The position numbers and the translations under genes were made by a program. Below, in pieces: positions 1 through 7,524 of a DNA stretch of 10,746 nucleotides. How positions within the stretch are numbered: the stretch's first letter is position 1; every line of letters begins with the position of its first letter. The DNA lies in contig JAIOTR010000511.1 in NCBI GenBank assembly GCA_021106665.1, positions 1-10,746 on the forward strand, in the 5' to 3' direction. The DNA is from Bacteroidales bacterium (GTDB lineage: Bacteria; Bacteroidota; Bacteroidia; Bacteroidales; JAADJA01). Under the pieces are notes generated by a model, which was not told where the DNA came from, did no database searches, and saw only the letters and a list, made by a program, of their open reading frames with translations.

Positions 1-2706
1 AGTTATGGCGGTGGAAACCCCGACCCCGAACCAAGCAATTATCCTACTGATTTTACAGCAACAAATGCCGGATTATCGGTGAACCTGGAATGGACAGATG
101 CAGTAGGTACACAATTACCATCAGCTTATATCATCATGGCAGGGATAAGCTCTTCATTGCCTGTTCCTGCTGACGGTACGCCTGTTCCTAACGATACCGA
201 CCTTTCGGATGGAAGCGGCGCTTTGAATGTGCCCTATGGCGAAGAAATGGCTGCATTCGGTAATCTGGAAAGCAACACGACTTACTATTTTTCGATCTAT
301 TCCTATACCAATAATGGAGCGAATATAGATTTCAAAACAGATGGAACAGCCCCAACAGCTAATGCTTCAACTACAAATATTACCATCATTGAATCAGAGA
401 ATTTTGATGAAAGCTGGGGTAACTGGGACAGAATTTCTGTTGTTGGCACACAGGAATGGGACAGGGATAATACTTATGGGATCAATAATACTCCTTGTGC
501 AAGTATGACAGGATACGAAGGCCAACCTTATGAAAATGACGACTGGCTGGTATCGCCACCACTAAACCTGGACAACTATGAAAATGAAGTCCTGGTATTT
601 TACAACGCACTGGGTTATACTGGACCTGACTTGGAACTGAAGATATCAACAGATTATGATGGAGGAGGTGATCCTTATTCAGCTACATGGTCAACTGAAT
701 CATTCACATTTTCGACAGGATACTTTGAATGGACTGAATCCGGTGATATAGACTTATCAGGGTATGATGGAAGCGCTGTTTATGTTGCATTTCAATTCAC
801 ATCAACCGATTTGGAATCTGCCACATGGGAAGTAGATGATATATTGATTACAGGAGAAGAAGATGCCGTTATCGATCCCGAACCTTCCAATTATCCAACC
901 GGCTTTGAAGCAAATGCATCAGGAACCAGTATTGACCTTTCCTGGACCGATGCTATTGGAGCCCAACTCCCTGGCGCTTATATCATTTTTGCAAGCACCA
1001 GCGCTTCTTTACCTACACCTACAGATGGAACCCCGGTTCCAAATGATACCGACTTAAGTGATGGTTCCGGAGCCCTTAATGTGGCTTTTGGACTTGAGGA
1101 AGCAATGTTTTCAGAACTGGTGCAGGGAACAACTTACTATTTTTCAATCTATCCATACACCAATAACGGAATAAACATTGACTATAAAAATGATGGAACA
1201 GCGCCTACAGCCAATGATATTATTCCAGTTACACCCGAACCGACAAATTATCCGGCAAATTTTACAGCTGATGCCACATCAACAGTAATTAATTTGTCAT
1301 GGACAGATGCAACAGGTACACAGCTACCCGAAGCTTATATTATTTTTGCCGGAACAACCGCTTCCTTACCTACACCCACTGATGGGACTCCTGTTCCGGA
1401 CGATACCGATTTAAGTGATGGTTCCGGAGCACTGAATGTGGTTTTTGGCTTGGAGGAAGCTTTGTTTTCAGACCTTGTAGAGGGAACAACTTACTATTTT
1501 TCAATCTATCCTTATACCAATAGCGGAACGAATATCGACTATAAAAATGATGGTGTTGCTCCTACAGCCAATGCAACCACTCTAATTATTATCGAACCGA
1601 CAAATTATCCGACAAATTTTGCGGCCGATGCCATATCAACAGCGATAAACCTGTCATGGACAGATGCAACTGGCACCCAACTGCCTGAAACCTATATTAT
1701 TTTTGCAGGAACAAGCGCTTCTTTACCTACACCTGCTGATGGGATTCCAACACCCGACGATCTTGATTTAAGTGATGGACTTGGGGCCGCAAATGTGGAT
1801 TATGGTGTTGAAGAATTTACATTTGGCAATCTTCAAGCATCCACAACCTATTACTTTTCAATCTATCCTTACACCGGCAGCGGAACGAATATCAATTACA
1901 AAAATGATGGAATAGCGCCTACTGCTGATGCCACCACTGAAGAACCGGTTACGGTTATTATTGAATCCGAGAATTTTGATGAAAGCTGGGGTAATTGGGA
2001 TCCTCCTATTTCAGTAGTCGGCTCTCAGGTATGGGATAGAAATAATAACTGGGGAATAGAAGATACACCTTGTGCAGCCATAACTGGTTATGAAGGCCAA
2101 CCTTATGAAAATGACGACTGGCTGGTATCACCGCCATTAAACCTGGACAATTACAATAACGAAATACTTGTTTTCAAAAATGCATTAGGTTATAATGGCC
2201 CAGACTTACAGTTGAAGATTTCTACGGGCTATGATGGAGGTGGTGATCCCTATTCTGCAACCTGGTCAAATGAATCATTTACAATGTCTACAGGATATTT
2301 TGAATGGACAGAATCAGGAGAAATTGATTTATCCGGTTATAACGGTTCGGCAGTATATGTTGCATTCCAATTTACTTCCACTAATTCTGAATCAGCAACC
2401 TGGGAAGTAGATGATATTGAAATTAAAGGAGAAGAGGATTTAAGTTCAGATAATCAAATTTATGATGATGATCTTTTCAGGATTTATCCAAATCCTTCTA
2501 CAGGAATTTTATTTTTCGAAAAACCTGATAACAGTTTCAATATTGTTAATATTGTATCTTTAACCGGAAGTCTGATCAAGACGTATAACTTGAATGATTC
2601 ATTTTCTAGCGTGGAAATATCTGACCTTAACAAAGGTTTATATTTTATTATGTTTCATGATGTAGAATCAGGTCAAACTATTTCTAAAAAATTGATATTA
2701 AGATAA
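1..2706 (+). CDS. T9SS-exported modular protein with FN3-like repeats and two choice-of-anchor-J-type domains (5' end outside window)
   Basis: The reading frame is open from base 1, so the N-terminus and signal peptide lie upstream. A GTG at 79 falls inside the first repeat and is not the start. The visible 901 residues run as follows: FN3-like repeat (about 10-125), J-type domain (131-288), three tandem FN3-like repeats (294-406, 413-527, 532-646), second J-type domain (655-813), and a C-terminal sorting domain (828-901). Repeats share NYP..F.A, a W-T-D-A core, T-T-Y-Y-F-S-I-Y and a D-G-x-A-P-T-A end. J domains share the DDWLVSPPLNL motif, as in choice-of-anchor-J and cleaved-adhesin-like modules. 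The sorting domain begins IYPNPSTG and ends KKLILR, typical of type A T9SS substrates. The protein is therefore inferred to be secreted or surface-anchored through the outer membrane, perhaps in adhesion or carrying a catalytic domain in the missing N-terminal part. No catalytic domain is visible. Export by T9SS is confident; the role is unknown. Confidence 0.9.
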   Translation, partial: SYGGGNPDPEPSNYPTDFTATNAGLSVNLEWTDAVGTQLPSAYIIMAGISSSLPVPADGTPVPNDTDLSDGSGALNVPYGEEMAAFGNLESNTTYYFSIYSYTNNGANIDFKTDGTAPTANASTTNITIIESENFDESWGNWDRISVVGTQEWDRDNTYGINNTPCASMTGYEGQPYENDDWLVSPPLNLDNYENEVLVFYNALGYTGPDLELKISTDYDGGGDPYSATWSTESFTFSTGYFEWTESGDIDLSGYDGSAVYVAFQFTSTDLESATWEVDDILITGEEDAVIDPEPSNYPTGFEANASGTSIDLSWTDAIGAQLPGAYIIFASTSASLPTPTDGTPVPNDTDLSDGSGALNVAFGLEEAMFSELVQGTTYYFSIYPYTNNGINIDYKNDGTAPTANDIIPVTPEPTNYPANFTADATSTVINLSWTDATGTQLPEAYIIFAGTTASLPTPTDGTPVPDDTDLSDGSGALNVVFGLEEALFSDLVEGTTYYFSIYPYTNSGTNIDYKNDGVAPTANATTLIIIEPTNYPTNFAADAISTAINLSWTDATGTQLPETYIIFAGTSASLPTPADGIPTPDDLDLSDGLGAANVDYGVEEFTFGNLQASTTYYFSIYPYTGSGTNINYKNDGIAPTADATTEEPVTVIIESENFDESWGNWDPPISVVGSQVWDRNNNWGIEDTPCAAITGYEGQPYENDDWLVSPPLNLDNYNNEILVFKNALGYNGPDLQLKISTGYDGGGDPYSATWSNESFTMSTGYFEWTESGEIDLSGYNGSAVYVAFQFTSTNSESATWEVDDIEIKGEEDLSSDNQIYDDDLFRIYPNPSTGILFFEKPDNSFNIVNIVSLTGSLIKTYNLNDSFSSVEISDLNKGLYFIMFHDVESGQTISKKLILR
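28..375 (+). repeat. FN3-like repeat unit 1 (upstream of first J domain)
   Basis: This unit encodes about 116 residues, from E-P-S-N-Y-P to the P-T-A-N-A end. It aligns along its whole length with the three later units but is separated from them by the first J-type domain. It contains the acidic insert D-T-D-L-S-D-G at 193-213. Confidence 0.8.
391..864 (+). repeat. Choice-of-anchor-J-type domain, copy 1
   Basis: This segment encodes about 158 residues, from ESENFDESWGNW to the DDILITGEED end. It is nearly identical in protein sequence to copy 2 at 1963-2439. Two stretches are identical at DNA level: 397-422 matches 1969-1994 and 517-554 matches 2092-2129. Such jelly-roll modules are common in T9SS cargo. 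The assignment rests on DDWLVSPPLNL and the W-E-V-D-D end. Confidence 0.7.
880..1938 (+). repeat. Three tandem FN3-like repeat units (units 2-4)
   Basis: Units span 880-1218, 1237-1581 and 1594-1938 and are separated by short linkers. Each begins E-P-[ST]-N-Y-P and ends near A-P-T-A. Each carries an acidic insert centred on D-L-S-D-G (1045-1065, 1402-1422 and 1759-1779). Units 2 and 3 are the most alike. Unit 4 has drifted most in the insert and the following strand. Similar repeats are familiar to me from secreted Bacteroidota proteins; the FN3 fold is inferred from the strand pattern and the Trp and Tyr positions. Confidence 0.8.
1963..2439 (+). repeat. Choice-of-anchor-J-type domain, copy 2
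   Basis: This is the second copy of the J-type domain, placed between FN3-like unit 4 and the sorting domain. It has one extra residue near its start (W-D-P-P-I-S where copy 1 has W-D-R-I-S). The retained identical DNA blocks suggest a fairly recent internal duplication or gene conversion. Confidence 0.7.
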
Positions 2707-2722
2707 AAATTAGAATGATTTT

Positions 2723-2755
2723 AAAAAGTCCTCTTTTTCAGGGGACTTTTTTTTT
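2723..2755 (+). terminator. Rho-independent terminator of the T9SS-protein gene
   Basis: An 11-bp stem (2723-2733 with 2741-2751, one G-T wobble) encloses a 7-base loop, TTTTTCA, and runs into a T tract ending at 2755. It starts 17 bases after the stop codon at 2704-2706. The A-run on the left arm gives five T residues in the other direction, so it may also stop transcripts of the convergent ATPase gene ending at 2818. Confidence 0.9.
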
Positions 2756-2817
2756 AATATTTATTCTGCTTTTAAATTGGTATTATTCATGCAATCACAA
2801 ATCAATCTATAAAACGG

Positions 2818-4008
2818 TTAATATAAAAAACCAAAAAGCCAAAGAGGTACTTTATTTTTATGGCCGTACTCCACATCATCAGCGGCAATGAACGCATTTT
2901 CAAGATTTTTTATTTGTCTAAATGTTTTTCCTTTTCCACCAATTTCAAAAGTATATTTGTCATCAACCAGAAAATCTCCGGTTTTGGGATATGAAACACG
3001 GTAATTATACGATAACTGATTCAGAAAAAAGGTTTCCCGTACTGTGCCAGCATCAACATTATTATGAATGGCATACATTAAGTTCGAGTTGCTAAAATAA
3101 ATTTTATCCGGTTTCCTTATAATTGTGTGCCCTTTTCCTTCGGTAGTAAGAAATTTAATAATACCGGCCTTATTTAAAAGGTTCAAATATTTTGTAAGCA
3201 TATCCCTGGTTGTTTCAAGTTTTCTGCTTAGTTCACTAATATTAACTTTAAACGGTGTGGTAGTAGCCATTGATAGAAGGAGCTTTTTCAGTTTTGTGCG
3301 GCTTTCGAAATTTATATTTTCTATGGAGGGTATATCGCTGTCAACTACAGTATTTATTGTTGATGCCACTTTTTCAAAATACTTATCCTTTCCTTCAAGG
3401 ATAAAAGGATATGCTCCCGATTGAAGATACTCTCTGAAAAATTTAACACTTTTGATTTTTGAATTTATTTCGATGGTAATATTCTCATGATCGCTTAAGA
3501 TATTATTAAGACCAACAGCCTTAAAATTCGTATGTTTTATAAAATTGAGGTATTCTCTGAAAGACAGTTCGGGCAGGTCGTACACAGAAGATCTTCTACC
3601 GAGGTCAGCACTGCTAATATAAAAAGAGAGCGCTGATGATCCGGTAACAACAATGTGCAATTCAGGATAGAAATCGTAAATATTTTTTAATTCCTGCGAC
3701 CAACCTTTATATCTGTGAGCTTCATCAATAAACAAATACTTGCCCCCATCGGTAACAAAATCCTCCGTCATTTCCGACAAGCTCTTATCTGAAAAATAGA
3801 TATCGTCCAACGAGACATACAGCGTTTCCTCCAAATTTTTAAATGTGGATTTAATGTATTGAAGGATCATGGTTGTTTTCCCTGTCCCTCTTTGGCCCTT
3901 TATAACAATTAATCTGTCTTTCCATTTTATTTGATTAAATAGAAACCTTTTGGGTTCAGTTTTAATCGTATTTAACAGCCTTAAATATTTTATCCGTAAG
4001 TTTTCCAT
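2818..4008 (-). CDS. AAA-family ATPase with DUF4143-type C-terminal domain
   Basis: This 396-residue protein has the usual length for the AAA_14/DUF4143 family, whose cellular role is poorly understood. Visible motifs are Walker A GQRGTGKT (38-45), Walker B YLFIDEAH (91-98, D95/E96), a sensor-1-like TGSS (122-125), a GRR arginine pair (137-139) followed by LSFREYL (148-154), and a middle region consistent with a winged helix (about 240-300). The C-terminal part has R-E-T-F-F-L-N-Q-L and then K-T-G-D-F-L-V-D with F-E-I-G-G-K-G-K. That resembles the D...E-x-K layout of the nuclease-like fold in this family, but I cannot show catalysis. It ends in PLWLFGFLY. There is no earlier in-frame start before the promoter and the next Met is residue 47, inside the P-loop region, so the ATG at 4006-4008 is firm. 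It stands alone, divergent from the gene at 4238. It is probably a soluble protein. Confidence 0.88.
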   Translation of the reverse strand: MENLRIKYLRLLNTIKTEPKRFLFNQIKWKDRLIVIKGQRGTGKTTMILQYIKSTFKNLEETLYVSLDDIYFSDKSLSEMTEDFVTDGGKYLFIDEAHRYKGWSQELKNIYDFYPELHIVVTGSSALSFYISSADLGRRSSVYDLPELSFREYLNFIKHTNFKAVGLNNILSDHENITIEINSKIKSVKFFREYLQSGAYPFILEGKDKYFEKVASTINTVVDSDIPSIENINFESRTKLKKLLLSMATTTPFKVNISELSRKLETTRDMLTKYLNLLNKAGIIKFLTTEGKGHTIIRKPDKIYFSNSNLMYAIHNNVDAGTVRETFFLNQLSYNYRVSYPKTGDFLVDDKYTFEIGGKGKTFRQIKNLENAFIAADDVEYGHKNKVPLWLFGFLY

Positions 4009-4012
4009 ATTA

Positions 4013-4020
4013 CAAAAGTA
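4013..4020 (-). promoter_or_regulatory. Bacteroidota -7 box (TACTTTTG) for the AAA ATPase gene
   Basis: Read on the minus strand, TACTTTTG exactly fits the TAnnTTTG -7 consensus. It ends only four bases before the ATG, so transcription would start at or next to the start codon, giving a leaderless or nearly leaderless mRNA. The -33 element is weak: a TTG lies at 4043-4045, slightly farther away than usual. Confidence 0.5.
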
Positions 4021-4193
4021 TATTTTTTAAGGTTATAACATGCAATAAATGTATAATTATGTATGTTCAAACCTTCAAAATAGAAGTTTAATTTTAATGC
4101 ATTTTTGATTTAATCCTCGTTTTTAGTCATTATTTTCAATAATTTTTTTTTATTCTCGTTATCAATGAGCATTAAATTTGCATAAATAATTCT

Positions 4194-4201
4194 TACGTTT
4201 G
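4194..4201 (+). promoter_or_regulatory. Bacteroidota -7 box (TACGTTTG) for the 516-residue exported protein
   Basis: TACGTTTG matches TAnnTTTG and lies 36 bases before the ATG at 4238, leaving a 5' leader of about 30 bases. No convincing -33 TTTG sits at the usual spacing. The rest of the divergent gap (4021-4193) is AT-rich, and I see no operator-like palindrome in it. Confidence 0.45.
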
Positions 4202-4237
4202 CAAATCTAACTTTTCCAATTCAGGGCTTTAAAAAGT

Positions 4238-5788
4238 ATGAAGTTAAATTCAGGATTCATATTGTTATTTTTTTGCATACTTGCTCTTCCTGTATTTTTA
4301 CCGGGGCAAAACGATCCGCTTCTAAGAATTGAAATTGACACAAAATCGGATGATGCTACTTATAAAATAGCCAATTGTGGTGACCAGGGATTTGTGATGT
4401 TTTACGAAACCACTATTACTCAGGACAATTATAAATTCTGGGTATACCTGTTTCACAATAAGTTTATGCAGGAAGTCTGGAAAAAGGATATTCCGGTTTA
4501 TGATAATATGAAATACAGGCGTCAAATATTAAAAGACGATTATCTGTATATTTTATACCACGATATAGACAAGAAAAAATCCGAATCCTATAATTATCAA
4601 ATCCTTAAATTAAATATTGCCAAAGGACGATACGAATTATTTAGCGGCAACATCCCTGATAATGCAAGATTTTCTGATTTTGAAATATTTGAGGATTTAG
4701 TTATTGGTGCACTTGATCTGGATGATGATCAGTCAGCCATATACAGTTTGAATATGACAAGCAGGGAAACAAAACCTGTTTTTGAAATGCAGATTGATAA
4801 ATCAAAAATCAAAGGATTATATATTGATACACTTCATAATTCTTATTTTGGAATTTTTAATGTACGCACCTCAAAATCGGAATACTATTTCCTGTTGAAA
4901 GAATTTGATGTTAACGGTAATGATTTGAATTCAATCCTGATTTTACCTGATGCCAATAAAAAGCTAAATTCAGGAAAATTAGTCACGATAAACGAAAATG
5001 AAAAACTTCTGATTGGAACATATGACGTTGTTAAAGGAAGTAGCATTGATAAAAAAAATTATTTCGACAGTGAATCTTCAGGATTCTATTCGATAAAGAT
5101 TAAAGACAACCGACAGGCAGACAGTTATTACTATAATTTCCTTGACCTGGAAAATATGACAGGTTACCTGAAAAGTAATGAATACCACCAGGCCAGAAAA
5201 AAAGCAAGCAAGAAAGATAATAGCAAAGAGGAACTTTCGGTGGGCTTTGATTTATTAATACACGATATAGTACAAAAAGACAGCCTGTATTATTTTGTTG
5301 CCGAAGCTTACTATGAAGAATACCATACCGTTACGAGTACTTACTACGATTATTACGGTCATCCGGTACCGGTTTCTTATTCAGTATTTGATGGATTCAG
5401 ATATTTTAATGCTTTTATTTCATGCATTAATAAAGATGGGATCAAAATTTGGGATAACGGCATGGAAATATTCAATATCCTGACTTATGATTTAAAAAAG
5501 AGGGTGAATGTTTATCTATCTGATGAAGACATATTAATGGCATACAATCGCGAAGGGAAAATCGCTGCTAAAATAATAAACGGGACTGATGTTATCGAAG
5601 GTATGGAATACTTCCCACTCGAGTCAACATATACAAAAGATAAAATTATGGAAGACACCAAAAGTTCAATGGAATACTGGTATGATAATTATTTCCTGGC
5701 CTATGGCTTCCAAACCATAAGAAATAATTCCCTGGTAAACAGAAGTAAACGGGTGGTTTTTTATATTAATAAGGTTGCGTTCGAGTAG
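4238..5788 (+). CDS. Exported protein of unknown function, possibly beta-propeller-like
   Basis: I do not recognise this 516-residue protein. It has a signal peptide: a charged start, a hydrophobic core FILLFFCILALPVFL (7-21), and probable cleavage between G23 and Q24. A Gln at +1 is favoured by exported Bacteroidota proteins. There is no lipobox cysteine, so it is predicted periplasmic or secreted rather than a lipoprotein. The mature part is a run of short strand-like blocks of the type D-x-L-Y-I-L-Y, D-L-V-I-G-A-L and Y-S-L-N-M, followed by turns, which suggests a repeated beta structure such as a propeller. That is inference only. A tyrosine-rich stretch at 358-390 contains G-H-P-V-P-V-S-Y-S-V-F-D-G. 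There is no T9SS sorting domain, and the C-terminus is V-V-F-Y-I-N-K-V-A-F-E. It is a single gene, convergent with fumC. A start at 4238 is supported by the signal peptide and the upstream -7 box. Confidence 0.8.
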   Translation: MKLNSGFILLFFCILALPVFLPGQNDPLLRIEIDTKSDDATYKIANCGDQGFVMFYETTITQDNYKFWVYLFHNKFMQEVWKKDIPVYDNMKYRRQILKDDYLYILYHDIDKKKSESYNYQILKLNIAKGRYELFSGNIPDNARFSDFEIFEDLVIGALDLDDDQSAIYSLNMTSRETKPVFEMQIDKSKIKGLYIDTLHNSYFGIFNVRTSKSEYYFLLKEFDVNGNDLNSILILPDANKKLNSGKLVTINENEKLLIGTYDVVKGSSIDKKNYFDSESSGFYSIKIKDNRQADSYYYNFLDLENMTGYLKSNEYHQARKKASKKDNSKEELSVGFDLLIHDIVQKDSLYYFVAEAYYEEYHTVTSTYYDYYGHPVPVSYSVFDGFRYFNAFISCINKDGIKIWDNGMEIFNILTYDLKKRVNVYLSDEDILMAYNREGKIAAKIINGTDVIEGMEYFPLESTYTKDKIMEDTKSSMEYWYDNYFLAYGFQTIRNNSLVNRSKRVVFYINKVAFE

Positions 5789-5820
5789 GATTGATCTGAT
5801 GATTTTAAAGATTATTTCAC

Positions 5821-5907
5821 AATTTCAAAAAATGAATGTTATTCTCTTATTGACACACCCCTGCACCTCTCTCAAGAGGAGAATAGAGGTATTCATTTTT
5901 TGAAATT
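5821..5907. repeat. Long imperfect inverted repeat with nested palindromes
   Basis: Perfect 17-bp complementary arms lie at 5821-5837 (AATTTCAAAAAATGAAT) and 5891-5907. Farther in, 5841-5846 (ATTCTC) pairs with 5879-5884. The core has a hairpin CCTCT-CTCA-AGAGG at 5866-5879, and ACCTCT at 5865-5870 can also pair with AGAGGT at 5885-5890. It fills most of the convergent gap between the 516-residue gene and fumC. Neither arm is followed by a clean T tract, so it is not a classical terminator. It could be a dispersed palindromic (REP- or MITE-like) element. Confidence 0.6.
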
Positions 5908-5918
5908 TAACATCACTT

Positions 5919-5948
5919 GAGTTCGACAAAACTTCGAACATCGAACTC
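5919..5948. repeat. Heptad repeat and 8-bp-stem hairpin at the fumC 3' end
   Basis: GAGTTCGA (5919-5926) pairs with TCGAACTC (5941-5948) around a 14-base loop. On the minus strand, directly after the fumC stop, the same bases read as 7-base units AGTTCGA (5941-5947), TGTTCGA (5934-5940) and the degenerate AGTTTTG (5927-5933). The hairpin could act in termination, but no T tract follows it. Confidence 0.55.
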
Positions 5949-7333
5949 TAAATCATTTTCTTAGGATCAACCCACTCATTAAATTCCTCATCAGTAACAT
6001 AGCCTAATTCCAAAGCTGCTTCTCTAAGTGTACTTCCTTCTTTGTGAGCTTTTTTCGCAATCTCAGCAGATTTCTCATAACCAATGTGAGTATTCAATGC
6101 CGTAACAAGCATGAGGGAATTTTCAAGGTTCTTTTGTATAAACTGCAGGTTGGGTTCAATTCCCACTGCACAATTATTATTGAAAGAAGCGCAAGCATCG
6201 CCCAATAATCTGGACGCCATCAAAAGGTTAAAGATCATTACAGGTTTAAATACATTCAGTTGGAAATGGCCTTGCATACCGCCGACAGTAATTGCTGCAT
6301 CATTCCCGATAACCTGTGCACACACCATAGTTAAAGCCTCTGCCTGTGTAGGATTTACTTTTCCTGGCATAATGGAGGATCCCGGTTCATTGGCAGGAAA
6401 TATAATTTCCCCTATTCCACACCTGGGACCTGATGCCAATATCCGTGTATTGTTAGCAATTTGCATTAAACTAACTGCTAGTGTTTTCATAGCTCCGGAG
6501 GCTTCAACCATTGCATCATGTGCTGATAAGGCCTCAAATTTATTCCCAGCAGTCCGGAACGGATAAGCTGTTAATTCAGCAATTTTAGCCGCTACTTTCT
6601 CAGCATAACCCGGAGGTGTATTAATACCTGTTCCAACTGCTGTACCTCCCAGTGCTAGTTCAAGAAGATGGTCGAGTGTTGCCTTTAACGCCTTTAATCC
6701 ATGATCTAATTGTGAAACATATCCTGAGAATTCCTGACCAAGTGTAAGTGGTGTGGCATCCATCAGGTGGGTACGCCCTGTTTTTACGATATCTTTAAAA
6801 TCCTCTGTTTTTTTAGCTAGCGTATTCCTTAACAACTCTATTCCGGGTATGGTTGTCTCAACGATCATTTTATAGGCTGCTATATGCATAGCCGTTGGAA
6901 AAGTATCGTTGGAGGACTGTGATTTGTTTACATCATCATTGGGATGAATGGTGCTTTTACCATCACCCAATTCACCACCATTGATCACATGCGCCCTGTT
7001 GGCAATCACTTCATTCATGTTCATATTGGATTGAGTGCCTGATCCGGTTTGCCATATTACCAATGGGAAATTACCCTCCAATTTACCCTCAAGGATTTCA
7101 TCACAAGCTTTGGCTATCAAACTGGCATTTTCGTCAGGAAGAACTCCCAGGTCATTGTTAGTCAATGCTGCAGCCTTTTTCAAATAAGCAAAGGCATTGA
7201 TTATCTCTTTTGGCATCGATCCTGAATCACCAATCGGGAAATTCATTTTTGATCTTTGGGTTTGTGCTCCCCAATACTTTTCAGCCGGAACTTCAACAGT
7301 TCCCATGGTGTCTTTTTCAATTCGAAATTTCAT
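5948..7333 (-). CDS. fumC: Class II fumarate hydratase (fumarase C)
   Basis: The enzyme reversibly hydrates fumarate to L-malate in the TCA cycle (EC 4.2.1.2); it is cytosolic, iron-independent and homotetrameric. At 461 residues it is full length for the family (E. coli FumC has 467). Signatures are GSGTQSNMNMNEVI in the N-terminal half, TGRTHLMDATPL with H189 (equivalent to E. coli H188), and the superfamily signature GSSIMPGKVNP at 318-328 with S319 as the expected catalytic serine. MPGKVNPTQAEALTMV favours fumarase over aspartase, which has MPAKVNP. The start MKFRIEKDTMG is normal for the family. The stop TAG at 5948-5950 abuts a heptad repeat. There is no strong Shine-Dalgarno sequence. 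A near-match to the -7 box (TATAATTG, 7342-7349) lies just upstream, but I do not call it. The gene is 191 bp from its upstream neighbour, so it is probably transcribed alone. Confidence 0.97.
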   Translation of the reverse strand: MKFRIEKDTMGTVEVPAEKYWGAQTQRSKMNFPIGDSGSMPKEIINAFAYLKKAAALTNNDLGVLPDENASLIAKACDEILEGKLEGNFPLVIWQTGSGTQSNMNMNEVIANRAHVINGGELGDGKSTIHPNDDVNKSQSSNDTFPTAMHIAAYKMIVETTIPGIELLRNTLAKKTEDFKDIVKTGRTHLMDATPLTLGQEFSGYVSQLDHGLKALKATLDHLLELALGGTAVGTGINTPPGYAEKVAAKIAELTAYPFRTAGNKFEALSAHDAMVEASGAMKTLAVSLMQIANNTRILASGPRCGIGEIIFPANEPGSSIMPGKVNPTQAEALTMVCAQVIGNDAAITVGGMQGHFQLNVFKPVMIFNLLMASRLLGDACASFNNNCAVGIEPNLQFIQKNLENSLMLVTALNTHIGYEKSAEIAKKAHKEGSTLREAALELGYVTDEEFNEWVDPKKMI

Positions 7334-7475
7334 GTTGTATACAATTATATGTTTTTAACTTATATTATTGATTTTGTTGAACTTCTGTGCCTTTTGTCAT
7401 TTAATCCTTTTATCTAGTCTTTTTCCTGCAAGCGAGCTAGTTTTTGCTATTAGCTAATGGTAATTGATTTAATCT

Positions 7476-7496
7476 AACAACTATGTACTAAATACT
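7476..7496 (-). repeat. AGTANNT heptad repeat downstream of the 286-residue gene
   Basis: On the minus strand, three consecutive 7-base units read AGTATTT (7490-7496), AGTACAT (7483-7489) and AGTTGTT (7476-7482, degenerate). They begin 28 bases after the stop codon at 7525-7527. The same unit recurs at 8543-8570. The rest of the 191-bp gap up to fumC is AT-rich, with no hairpin or promoter I can support. Confidence 0.5.
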
Positions 7497-7524
7497 CCCA
7501 GAGGGATTCCTATGGCATAACTAC

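Noticed and set aside
79..81. GTG as the start of the large T9SS protein
   Set aside because: The frame is open back to base 1, and the upstream residues (E-P-S-N-Y-P-T-D-F) form the beginning of the first FN3-like repeat, so the true start is outside the window.
4173..4180. TAAATTTG as an alternative -7 box for the gene at 4238
   Set aside because: It fits TAnnTTTG, but TACGTTTG at 4194-4201 is nearer the gene and equally good. Without mapping I report only the nearer one.
4238..4310. Lipoprotein signal in the 516-residue protein (Cys13)
   Set aside because: Cys13 is in the middle of the hydrophobic core. The cleavage context at G23|Q24 fits signal peptidase I.
5821..5907. Inverted repeat as an ordinary rho-independent terminator
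   Set aside because: The T runs are inside the arms, not after a GC-rich stem, and the loop region is over 50 bases. Compare the clear terminator at 2723-2755.
6111..6566. Open frame antisense to fumC
   Set aside because: It lies wholly inside a strongly conserved enzyme gene on the other strand and shows no recognisable protein features.
7342..7349. TATAATTG as a -7 box for fumC
   Set aside because: It has one mismatch to TAnnTTTG and no -33 element at suitable distance, so I do not annotate it.
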